A DNA stretch of 19,765 bases from NCBI GenBank assembly GCA_003242205.1, contig QGUR01000041.1, forward strand, positions 1 through 19,765, written 5' to 3'. A program made the translations under genes and the position numbers. Shown piece by piece: positions 7,151-13,858 of the stretch. The number at the start of each line of letters is the position of its first letter. Within the stretch, counting starts at the first letter, position 1. The stretch is from Chloroflexota bacterium (GTDB lineage: Bacteria; Chloroflexota; Anaerolineae; Aggregatilineales; Phototrophicaceae). The notes beneath the pieces were generated by a model. That model was not told the origin of the DNA, searched no databases, and saw nothing but the letters and a program-made list of their open reading frames with translations.

Positions 7151-8272
7151 ATGACACGTCCGGCTCACATGCTTTTCGCCGGCGCTTTGCTCGTTGCGCT
7201 GCTGGCGGTTGCCCCCTCCGGCCAGCGCGTCGAAGCGCAGGCCACCCCGCTGGATACATGCAGTCTGCCGGAGGTGCAGGCTGCCTTCGCCGCCACGCCG
7301 GCCTACCAGCCCACCAGTATGCCGGGCTGGGTGGAGGTCGAAAACAATTATTTCGTGATCGATGGCACGGTGTTCACGCCGCAGGGCGTCAATTACTATC
7401 CCTCGCGCTCACCCTGGCGGCGCTTCCTGACCGAAACGAACATCGTCCAGATGGAGCAGGAACTGGACATGATCGCTTCGGCGGGCTTCAACACGCTGCG
7501 TATCTACCTGTGGAACGACGCGCTGTTCCAGTGTCCGGGCAGCGGCGCGGTGCCAAATCCGCCGGCCTTCCAGATCCTCGACGCGGTCCTCCAGCGCGCG
7601 GCGGTGCGCGGGATGCGCGTCATCGTGACGCTCAACGACATGCCGGATCTGGAGACCTATCCGCTTTACAGCAATCCGCAGCACGTGCAGGCGCAGACGC
7701 GGTACATCGTCAGCCGCTATGCCAACGAGCCTGCCATCATGGCGTGGGACCTGCGAAACGCGGGCGATATCGACTATGGCATCGAGAACGACATGCAGGG
7801 CCAGTTCACGCGCGGGCAGGTGCTCAACTGGCTGGCGTCAACGGCGGCGCTGGTGCGCTCGATCGACAGCCGCCACCTGATTACGGCGGGCTGGGCCTTT
7901 GATTCGGCGGCGACTGCTCCGCACGTCGATTTCATCAGTTTCGCTCACTGGAGCAAGGATACCGATGAGCTGCGCGGGCGGTTGCTTTCGCTGGCGGCGG
8001 CGACGCGCAAGCCGATCGTGCTGACGGCGTTCGGTTACAGCACCTTCGAGCTTTCCGAGGAAGAGCAGCGAGATTTGATCCAGCGGGCGATCAACGTGGT
8101 TGAGGACTACGACGCGGCCGGTTATGTGCTGTGGACGGCGTTCGATTTCCCGCTGGATGCCACCTGCACGCCGCCCGCCTGCCCCAGCGAGGACAGCCGC
8201 GAGCATCATTTTGGCCTGTGGCGCTGGGACTTCAGCCCAAAACCCGCGCTGGAGATCATCGCCGCCGGTTAA
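7151..8272 (+). CDS. Secreted GH5-like TIM-barrel protein lacking both catalytic glutamates
   Basis: A 373-aa protein with a signal peptide (MTRPAHMLFAGALLVALLAVAPS..., cleavage near residue 29) and a clan GH-A barrel resembling GH5 cellulases and mannanases: FVIDGTVFTPQGVNYYPS, AGFNTLRIYLW (conserved Arg), RGMRVIVTLND, FISFAHWSK and GYVLWTAFDFP. The acid/base position after strand 4 reads WDLRNAGD, with A204 where GH5 has the Glu of 'NE'. The nucleophile position after strand 7 reads PIVLTAFGYS, with A293 in place of Glu in 'EFG'. Both codons are GCG, one base from GAG. Known retaining chemistry therefore seems impossible, so I infer a carbohydrate-binding or structural pseudoenzyme. The ATG is set by GGGAGGT (7141-7147); about 22 in-frame codons upstream lack support. 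It is convergent with the FxLYD/propeller gene. Confidence 0.88.
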   Translation: MTRPAHMLFAGALLVALLAVAPSGQRVEAQATPLDTCSLPEVQAAFAATPAYQPTSMPGWVEVENNYFVIDGTVFTPQGVNYYPSRSPWRRFLTETNIVQMEQELDMIASAGFNTLRIYLWNDALFQCPGSGAVPNPPAFQILDAVLQRAAVRGMRVIVTLNDMPDLETYPLYSNPQHVQAQTRYIVSRYANEPAIMAWDLRNAGDIDYGIENDMQGQFTRGQVLNWLASTAALVRSIDSRHLITAGWAFDSAATAPHVDFISFAHWSKDTDELRGRLLSLAAATRKPIVLTAFGYSTFELSEEEQRDLIQRAINVVEDYDAAGYVLWTAFDFPLDATCTPPACPSEDSREHHFGLWRWDFSPKPALEIIAAG

Positions 8273-8289
8273 GCCTTCGCATCGTAGAT

Positions 8290-8321
8290 GCCGGCCCCTG
8301 CGCCGCATGGCAGAGGCCGGC
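8290..8321 (-). terminator. GC-rich hairpin between convergent genes, likely terminator
   Basis: GCCGGCC-C-CTGC, an 8-nt loop, then GCAG-A-GGCCGGC: a 12-position stem with one C/A mismatch, which is a G-U wobble in minus-strand RNA. It follows the FxLYD gene stop by 8 bp and the GH5-like stop by 17 bp. There is no T-tract on either side. Polarity favours the minus strand, but it may be bidirectional. Confidence 0.6.
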
Positions 8322-8329
8322 AGGATACG

Positions 8330-9706
8330 CTAGCAGTCGTCGAGCGCAGTCAGGTCGATCAGCCAGAGGCCGCTGTGCGCGCCGTTGGCGGCCAGCGCGA
8401 TGGTCTGCCCGTCGGGCGAGAGCCACCACCATGCCCGATCTTCAAAGCTCAGGTCGAGCGGAAGGGCCGTCAGGTCGGTGGGGCCGCCTTCACGCAGGTT
8501 GAAGCACTGCAACCGCGCCTCGCCATCCACCGGGCGGGCGAGGTAGATGACTTCCCTGCCGGGAGCGCCATCTGTACCCTGTCCGGACAGGAACAGCGGC
8601 GCGGGCCAGTTGTTGCCCGCCGGTTCGGCTTCAAAAAGCAGTTGCGGCTGGCTGGTATTGACCAGCGATGTCAGGAAATAGCCGGTTTCGCCGTCGAAAG
8701 TCCCGGCGATGACGGCGCGGCGTCCGTCCGGCGACGCGCCCGGAACGATCCGCGACAGCGGCAGGTTGGGCGGCGCGAGACTGACCGGCTGGCCGGCTGC
8801 CGTGGCCGTGAAGTAATACACCGGGTCGCCCGCCGCGCCGAAGTAGTAGGCCAGAAAGCGGTCGCCGCCGAGCCACAGAATGCCCTGAAGCGTGCGGTTA
8901 TACAGGTCGTCGTAGATCACGCGCTGGAACGTGCCGTTGGCTTCGGCGGTGTAGAAGCGGTTGGCCTCTCCCTGATACAGCAGCCGCGTGCTGTTCGGCG
9001 CGAAGGTCAGCATCGAGTCGTCGATCCGGCCCGGTTCGGCCACGTTCATGCGCTGGATCAGTGTATCCGTCACGTCGCGGGCGCGCGGGTGAAGGGTGGG
9101 CAGGGCGGTGTGCGTCCGCAGGCTGTAGTGATACCAGTCCAGCGTGGTGAACAGGTCACGAGGGCAGCCGACGCCGTAGCGCAGGGCCAGCGGCTCAAGC
9201 CATTCCACGGCGATCACTTCGGCGTCGGCAATCTGCCGGATGCCCGGAATGGGATCAATGTCGAGCGGCGTCGGCGCTTCAGGTTCGCCGCCTGCGCTGA
9301 TATCAAGCCGGTCGATACGGGCTTCCGGGTCATCGAGTTCCAGAATGATCTCAAAGGGCTGGACGTGGTCGGGCTGGAGCGCGAAATCGGGCAGCACACC
9401 CGCGCCGCAGGCGTTGACCAGATAGCCAATGCCGCCGCCGACGACTTCGCCCCCGGCGTCCAGCGCGCTGGCCTGCAGGGTGATGTTGCGATACGCCTCG
9501 TCGCCGTCGTTTCGCAGGTGGCCCGTGGCGACGAGATGCTCAAATCCATAGATGTCCTGCCGGGTTTCGATGCTGATGTCTTCCGCCTGCAGAGCGTCGT
9601 TCTGGGCGGCTGTTCGCTCCGCAACCGGCAGAAGCATCAACCCGCAGACCACTGCCAGCGCCATCAGGCGCAACGTGCGAACACAGGTCAGGTTCAAAGG
9701 TGGCAC
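8330..9706 (-). CDS. Exported FxLYD-domain plus beta-propeller-like protein
   Basis: 458 aa. A signal peptide (LMALAVVCGLMLLPVAERTAA, cleavage near residue 34) is followed at ~40-138 by an FxLYD-type beta-sandwich: GFEHLVATGHLRNDGDEAYR, then NITLQASALDAGGEVVG, GYLVNACGAGVLPDFALQPD and QPFEIILEL. Residues ~215-458 show propeller-like repeats such as SMLTFAPNSTRLLYQ, RIVPGASPDGRRAVIAG and WWLSPDGQTIALAAN, resembling TolB/WD-type blades. No enzyme motif is visible; a surface binding or sensing role is inferred. The start is GTG, with AAGGA about 10 nt upstream. It begins 23 bp after the C39 peptidase gene ends and is probably cotranscribed with it; a terminator-like hairpin follows its stop. Confidence 0.85.
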   Translation of the reverse strand: MPPLNLTCVRTLRLMALAVVCGLMLLPVAERTAAQNDALQAEDISIETRQDIYGFEHLVATGHLRNDGDEAYRNITLQASALDAGGEVVGGGIGYLVNACGAGVLPDFALQPDHVQPFEIILELDDPEARIDRLDISAGGEPEAPTPLDIDPIPGIRQIADAEVIAVEWLEPLALRYGVGCPRDLFTTLDWYHYSLRTHTALPTLHPRARDVTDTLIQRMNVAEPGRIDDSMLTFAPNSTRLLYQGEANRFYTAEANGTFQRVIYDDLYNRTLQGILWLGGDRFLAYYFGAAGDPVYYFTATAAGQPVSLAPPNLPLSRIVPGASPDGRRAVIAGTFDGETGYFLTSLVNTSQPQLLFEAEPAGNNWPAPLFLSGQGTDGAPGREVIYLARPVDGEARLQCFNLREGGPTDLTALPLDLSFEDRAWWWLSPDGQTIALAANGAHSGLWLIDLTALDDC

Positions 9707-9729
9707 CGGCTTGTCATCCTTGTGGTGGC

Positions 9730-10890
9730 TCAGCGCATCGGGATTGCCGGCGGTTCGGGCGTGCGCCCGGCGCGCAGGGTATCGAGCGCGTTTTTGGCCG
9801 CCTGAAGATTGATGTTGCGCTGTAGAGCGACTTCCAGATTGGCCTCGGCGCGCGCGAGGTCGCCCTGCGCCGCATAGGCCAGCGCGGCGTAGTAATAGAC
9901 TTCCTCGACGCCGGGCGTGGCATCGAGCACCGAGCGCACCAGCGTCAGTACATCGTCGTAGCGCCCGGTACGCAGATAGGCTTCAAACGGCCCGAACTGG
10001 TACCACAGGAAGCGCCACGGCAGGCCGACGCTGCGCGCCTGATCGAACGCTTCCGCCGCTTCCTCATAGCGGCCAAGCGCCACCAGCGCCGAACCGCGAT
10101 TGAAGGCAGCGTAAGAATCGGGCGCTTCGGCCAGCTCGCTTTCGGCCTGTGCCAGCGTCCACTCGGCATTCTTCTTCGGGTCCCAGTGGTTGGGGCCGAG
10201 CAGCGCTTCCAGCAGCGGCTCGTCACCACGCCGGTAGACGATCAGATAGTCGCGGTTAAACGGCCGCCAGCGCTGGTCAAACTCGTCGTAGGGGATCGGG
10301 CGGCCCTTGCCATCCGGCCCCGCGCCGAGCAGCGAGTCAAAACTGTACAGCACCTGCAGATTGTCGTCGTAACCGGTGATGACGCGGTTGTGGCTCATCC
10401 AGTCACGGTTGATGTCGTTCCCATCGTAATAACTGTTTTCGACCAGCACCGGGAAGCCGTTGGCGGTCAGCACCTTCAGCAGTTCGATCGTGCCGCCCGT
10501 GCGCTCGATAGCGCGCAGGCCATAACTCTGCGTGAACGCGACCATCTCATCCAGCCGTACGCTGACGTCTTCCATATGCGGGTTGAGGCCGCGGATGGTG
10601 GTCGTATAGTCGCCTTCCCAGTCGTAATAGGACAGCAGAATCGTCAGTGCTCCGGCGGAACAGCGGTTAAGCTGCTGCCACACCAGTGTCAATCCTTCAA
10701 GCTGAACGCTCGGCGGCAGCGACATGGCGTTCACGTCAATCGGGCTGGCGCTGGCCGCCTCGTCGGCGATCGGTGTTCCGGTCGCTTCCTGTGCTGCTAC
10801 CTGCCCACTGATTCCTCCGATGGCGGCCAGCAGCACAGCCACCACGAAAACTCTTTTCAAACGTGCGTTGTTCAACGGACTAACCTGCAT
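9730..10890 (-). CDS. Secreted C39-family cysteine peptidase with C-terminal TPRs
   Basis: 386 aa. A signal peptide or N-terminal anchor (RVFVVAVLLAAIGGISGQVA, 13-32) precedes a peptidase_C39_2-like domain at ~60-230. Visible active-site candidates are C77 in WQQLNRCSAGALTILLSYYD, H167 in MSHNRVITGYDD and D185 in YSFDS. The usual CGPA is CSAGA, but the Cys remains. Residues ~240-380 are TPR helices (SYAAFNRGSALVALGRYEEA, VEEVYYYAALAYAAQGDLAR). This fold cleaves or binds peptides outside the cell; the target is unknown. No good Shine-Dalgarno precedes the ATG, so the start is less firm, although the signal peptide would be kept from nearby alternatives. The gene lies just past a terminator-like hairpin and before the FxLYD gene. 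Confidence 0.87.
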   Translation of the reverse strand: MQVSPLNNARLKRVFVVAVLLAAIGGISGQVAAQEATGTPIADEAASASPIDVNAMSLPPSVQLEGLTLVWQQLNRCSAGALTILLSYYDWEGDYTTTIRGLNPHMEDVSVRLDEMVAFTQSYGLRAIERTGGTIELLKVLTANGFPVLVENSYYDGNDINRDWMSHNRVITGYDDNLQVLYSFDSLLGAGPDGKGRPIPYDEFDQRWRPFNRDYLIVYRRGDEPLLEALLGPNHWDPKKNAEWTLAQAESELAEAPDSYAAFNRGSALVALGRYEEAAEAFDQARSVGLPWRFLWYQFGPFEAYLRTGRYDDVLTLVRSVLDATPGVEEVYYYAALAYAAQGDLARAEANLEVALQRNINLQAAKNALDTLRAGRTPEPPAIPMR

Positions 10891-10911
10891 AACTCACGAT
10901 ACGACAAGAAA

Positions 10912-10959
10912 GCGCCTCGCCCTGCCATTCAACGAAACCGCAGGCGGAGGGCGAGGGGC
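10912..10959 (-). terminator. Intrinsic terminator-like hairpin after the GH39/GT39/SDR operon
   Basis: CCTCGCCCT (10915-10923) pairs perfectly with AGGGCGAGG (10948-10956), with a further GC/GC pair outside one G/G mismatch. On the minus strand it lies about 10 nt past the SDR stop and is followed by a T-rich TTTCTTGTCG. It also sits only 21 nt upstream of the C39 start codon, so it could gate read-through into the C39-FxLYD pair. Confidence 0.7.
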
Positions 10960-10968
10960 AAAACCAAT

Positions 10969-11922
10969 TCAGTTGACCGTCTCGCCCGTCAGCAACGCGC
11001 GCAGCGCCTGACCGGCGCTGGTATCGCGCACATAGGCGATATTTTCGCCGCTAAAAGGCCGCGGCTGCAAGCCAAATTTGGTGACGAGCGCGTTGTCCGG
11101 CACGACGTTCGGCTCCTTCAACAGGTCGAGCAGCGCTGTTGTGACCGGCGAGCCTTTCAGCGTGCGCTCCATCAGCCAGACAACAGGCCGCAACACCGGC
11201 ACGGGCGCGGGGATCAAAATCCGGCGCGTTCCCATCGCCCGGAGGATGCGGCGTTCGATCTCTCCGAGCGTCAGCACTTCCGGCCCGCCCAGCCCGTATT
11301 CCTGACCGATGGTCGAGTCGTCATCGAGCGAGCGGACGACGGCTTCGGCCACGTCATAAACCGACACCGGCTGGAACTCGGCGTTGCCGCCGCCGATCAG
11401 CGGATAGACAACCGGCGTGAGGCGCACCAGCCGCGCGATGGCGTTGAAAAACTCGTCCTGCGGGCCAAAGACGACCGATGGGCGCAGCGCCGTCCATTTC
11501 AGGCCCGACCCGGCCACGTAAACCTGAGCCTGACCCTTGCTCCGCAGAAAGCGCGAGAAATGGTCTGGCGTCGCGCCGTTCTGCGACATGTTGATGAAAC
11601 GTTCAACGCCCGCTTCTTTGGCGGCGTCGACGACGTTGATCGTGCCTTGATAGTTGACGGCTTCGTAAGTCGCGCCGCCTCGTTCCATCGGCACGGCGAC
11701 CAGATGCACGACGGCATCAACGCCCTTCATGACGCGGCGCATGTCTTCCATCCGGGTCACGTCGCCGGTGACGATTTCGACGCTATCAAGCACATCGCTG
11801 AGACGGCGGCGCGCCTTGTCGACGTTCTGGACAACGCCCCGCACCGGACGCCCGCTTTGAACCAGCCGCCGCGTGATGTGGTTGCCGAGAAATCCGGATG
11901 CGCCGGTTACCAGTACAGCCAT
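10969..11922 (-). CDS. NDUFA9-like atypical SDR (NAD(P)-binding epimerase/reductase family)
   Basis: 317 aa. Rossmann loop TGASGFLG (6-13), VEIVTGDVTR, DAVVHLVAVP, GVERFINMSQNGA and GLKWTALRPSVVFGPQDEFF match the complex I NDUFA9/YbjT-like atypical SDRs, which keep the nucleotide fold but lack the YxxxK dyad; I see none at the usual place. Such proteins reduce quinone- or sugar-like substrates, or only bind NAD(P)H. The ATG at 11922 is preferred over codons further upstream because GGGAGAG lies 7 nt before it and the protein then starts directly at beta-1. It begins 4 bp after the GT39 stop, so the two are probably translationally coupled. A terminator-like hairpin follows. Confidence 0.88.
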   Translation of the reverse strand: MAVLVTGASGFLGNHITRRLVQSGRPVRGVVQNVDKARRRLSDVLDSVEIVTGDVTRMEDMRRVMKGVDAVVHLVAVPMERGGATYEAVNYQGTINVVDAAKEAGVERFINMSQNGATPDHFSRFLRSKGQAQVYVAGSGLKWTALRPSVVFGPQDEFFNAIARLVRLTPVVYPLIGGGNAEFQPVSVYDVAEAVVRSLDDDSTIGQEYGLGGPEVLTLGEIERRILRAMGTRRILIPAPVPVLRPVVWLMERTLKGSPVTTALLDLLKEPNVVPDNALVTKFGLQPRPFSGENIAYVRDTSAGQALRALLTGETVN

Positions 11923-11926
11923 GACG

Positions 11927-13858
11927 CTACTCTCCCGAAGGCTCTTCGACGGTGATCTGCGCCAGAACCAGCGCATCGTTTCCGTCTACCGGCAACCTTG
12001 CCGTGGGTTGGTTGATGTTATATAAGCCGGCAATGAGTAAATAATGAGCGGCGTGTAAATCGCCCGGTATGACGAGCGCGTGGTTGTCGATCACCGTTTG
12101 TCCCGGCGTCCACGTCGTCGTCAGCGCCAGCCCGCCACCGGGTTCGCTGTCGCGCTGGGCGACCAGCATGCCGTTTTCATCCAGCAGTTGCACAAAGACT
12201 TTATAGCGTTCTTCCAGTGGTTCGCCGGTTGCCCACTCCAGCCGTACCTGCAGCACGTCGCCCGGCATGACCGTTTCCGCGCTCAGGGCATAGCGCTCCA
12301 GTGTGATGTGGTCGCCAAAGCGCGCCCCGGAATCAACGCTGACCTGCAACTGCCGGGGCATGACATAGGTTGCCAGCCGCACATCGCCGTACCAGCGGTC
12401 GCCGACCTCGAACGCTTCGGCGTCGAGCGTCGTTTCGACCACCCGGTTCGGGTCGCGTTCGGCCTCGCCCCAGAAGACGACGAAGGCCCGTTCGTGCGCC
12501 GCGATGATGTTCTGCACGGCGGCGCGGGTGGCGTCGTCGTTGCCGCCCAGACCGGGTGGCAGCATGTAAACCGGGGCATCGCCGTCATAATAGTAGCGGA
12601 ACACTTCTTCCTGATTGGGCGCGTCGAGCACGATTGCGTCGCCCGGTCGCAGCGTCGCGTTCAGGTCGGCGACGATGCCGCGATAATCGGCGCGCCGGTA
12701 TTCAGGATCGCTGTAGAGCGGCCCCAGCCCTAGCGCCAGATTGAACACCAGCCAGACCATTCCGGCGGTCGCCGCGCCGCGAAACAGGACGGCGCGCAGT
12801 GGGCGCTCGTCATCGGCCAGCCGCCACAGCACCCAGACGCCCCGCGCCAGCCACAGGGCCAGCGCAATTTGCGCCGGGATCAACAATTTCAGGTTCTGCT
12901 GCCGGAACAACTGGAACGCGAAAAAGATGGCCAGCGTGACGACCAGCCAGAGGACCGGCGTGAGCAGACGCCACCAGCCGTGTGGTTGACGGGAGGCGGG
13001 CAGCAGCCCGAACAGCAGCAGCAGATTCGCCACGGCGAAAGAGCCGGCTACGGTTTCGGTGTAGGTGATGCCGAACATCAGCCAGCCGAGGATGACGCCG
13101 AGTGCCTCCGCAAACGGGACCGGATCGCCCGCGCTCGGCCATGAGGCAATCTGGTTGAGCGCCGTCGGCAGCCACGGCAGGTACAGCGCCAGCGCCAGCA
13201 GATTGACGGCGACGTATGTGCCAAAACTGTAGGCGAAGGCTTGCAGCCCTTCGCGGCGCAGCAGATCGGCCAGCCACAGCACCATCAGCACGCCCTGAGC
13301 CAGCAGCACGAAGGCATAGGCGTACTGCGTCCACAGCCCTGCCGCGCTGACGAGCGCCAGCGCCAGTCCCCAGCGCAGCCCGGGCCGCCCGACGAAGCAC
13401 GTGAACACCCACATGCCCGCCGCGCCCCACAGGGCAAGCAGGGCGTACATGCGCGCTTCCTGCCCGTAGTAAATGCTGAAGCTGTTCAGCGCGACGAGCA
13501 GCGCGGCGGCAAGCCCGGCCTCCGAACCGAACAACCGCCTGCCCAGCGCAAAGGTAAAGGCGACACTGAGCACGCTTGCCAGCGCCGATAGCAGGCGCAG
13601 CGCCATTTCCGTTTCGCCCGCCGCCTGCCGCCAGAGCGCCAGCAGCCAGTAATAGCCCGGCGGATGGATGTCGCGGGCCGCGTGTTCGGCGATGGCGGTG
13701 AAGTCGCGCGTCGCCTGCACGTATGCATTGCCCTCGTCGTTCCAGAAGGATTGCGCGCCGATGTCGTTGAAGCGTAGCCAGACCGCCAGCAGCAAAACCA
13801 GCACGGCCAGCGCGGCCGGAAGGCGATCACGGACGGTAACTGCGCCCGGCCTAACCAC
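11927..13858 (-). CDS. GT39/PMT-like polytopic membrane glycosyltransferase with C-terminal soluble domain
   Basis: 643 aa. TM1 at ~13-30 is followed by the first outer loop with FWNDEG (catalytic-type D41-E42) and DIHPPGYYW (63-71), then YYGQEARMY, all typical of ArnT/PMT-like GT-C enzymes. These take sugar from a lipid-phosphate donor and add it to lipid, glycan or protein outside the membrane. About ten hydrophobic segments extend to residue ~390. The last ~230 residues are soluble and beta-rich (ITLERYALSAETVMPGD, LQVRLEWATGEPLEERYKVF) and probably outside the cell. The GTG start overlaps the GH39-like stop by 8 bp (GTGGTTAG); a GGAAG lies upstream. Acceptor is unknown. Family assignment is firm; exact first codon is moderate. 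Confidence 0.9.
   Translation of the reverse strand: MVRPGAVTVRDRLPAALAVLVLLLAVWLRFNDIGAQSFWNDEGNAYVQATRDFTAIAEHAARDIHPPGYYWLLALWRQAAGETEMALRLLSALASVLSVAFTFALGRRLFGSEAGLAAALLVALNSFSIYYGQEARMYALLALWGAAGMWVFTCFVGRPGLRWGLALALVSAAGLWTQYAYAFVLLAQGVLMVLWLADLLRREGLQAFAYSFGTYVAVNLLALALYLPWLPTALNQIASWPSAGDPVPFAEALGVILGWLMFGITYTETVAGSFAVANLLLLFGLLPASRQPHGWWRLLTPVLWLVVTLAIFFAFQLFRQQNLKLLIPAQIALALWLARGVWVLWRLADDERPLRAVLFRGAATAGMVWLVFNLALGLGPLYSDPEYRRADYRGIVADLNATLRPGDAIVLDAPNQEEVFRYYYDGDAPVYMLPPGLGGNDDATRAAVQNIIAAHERAFVVFWGEAERDPNRVVETTLDAEAFEVGDRWYGDVRLATYVMPRQLQVSVDSGARFGDHITLERYALSAETVMPGDVLQVRLEWATGEPLEERYKVFVQLLDENGMLVAQRDSEPGGGLALTTTWTPGQTVIDNHALVIPGDLHAAHYLLIAGLYNINQPTARLPVDGNDALVLAQITVEEPSGE

Noticed and set aside
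7727..7735. NEP tripeptide (residues 192-194) of the GH5-like protein as the catalytic NE-P
   Set aside because: It lies in SRYANEPAIMAWDL, the helix and strand before the real position; the family's acid/base follows WDLRN, which is A204 here.
8288..9805. 505-codon plus-strand open frame antisense to the FxLYD gene
   Set aside because: GC-rich shadow: no recognisable domain, low-complexity R/G/V-rich sequence, while the opposite strand encodes a signal peptide and known folds.
10186..11955. 589-codon plus-strand open frame antisense to the C39 and SDR genes
   Set aside because: It spans two well-supported genes and their terminator-like gap on the other strand and shows no family motifs.
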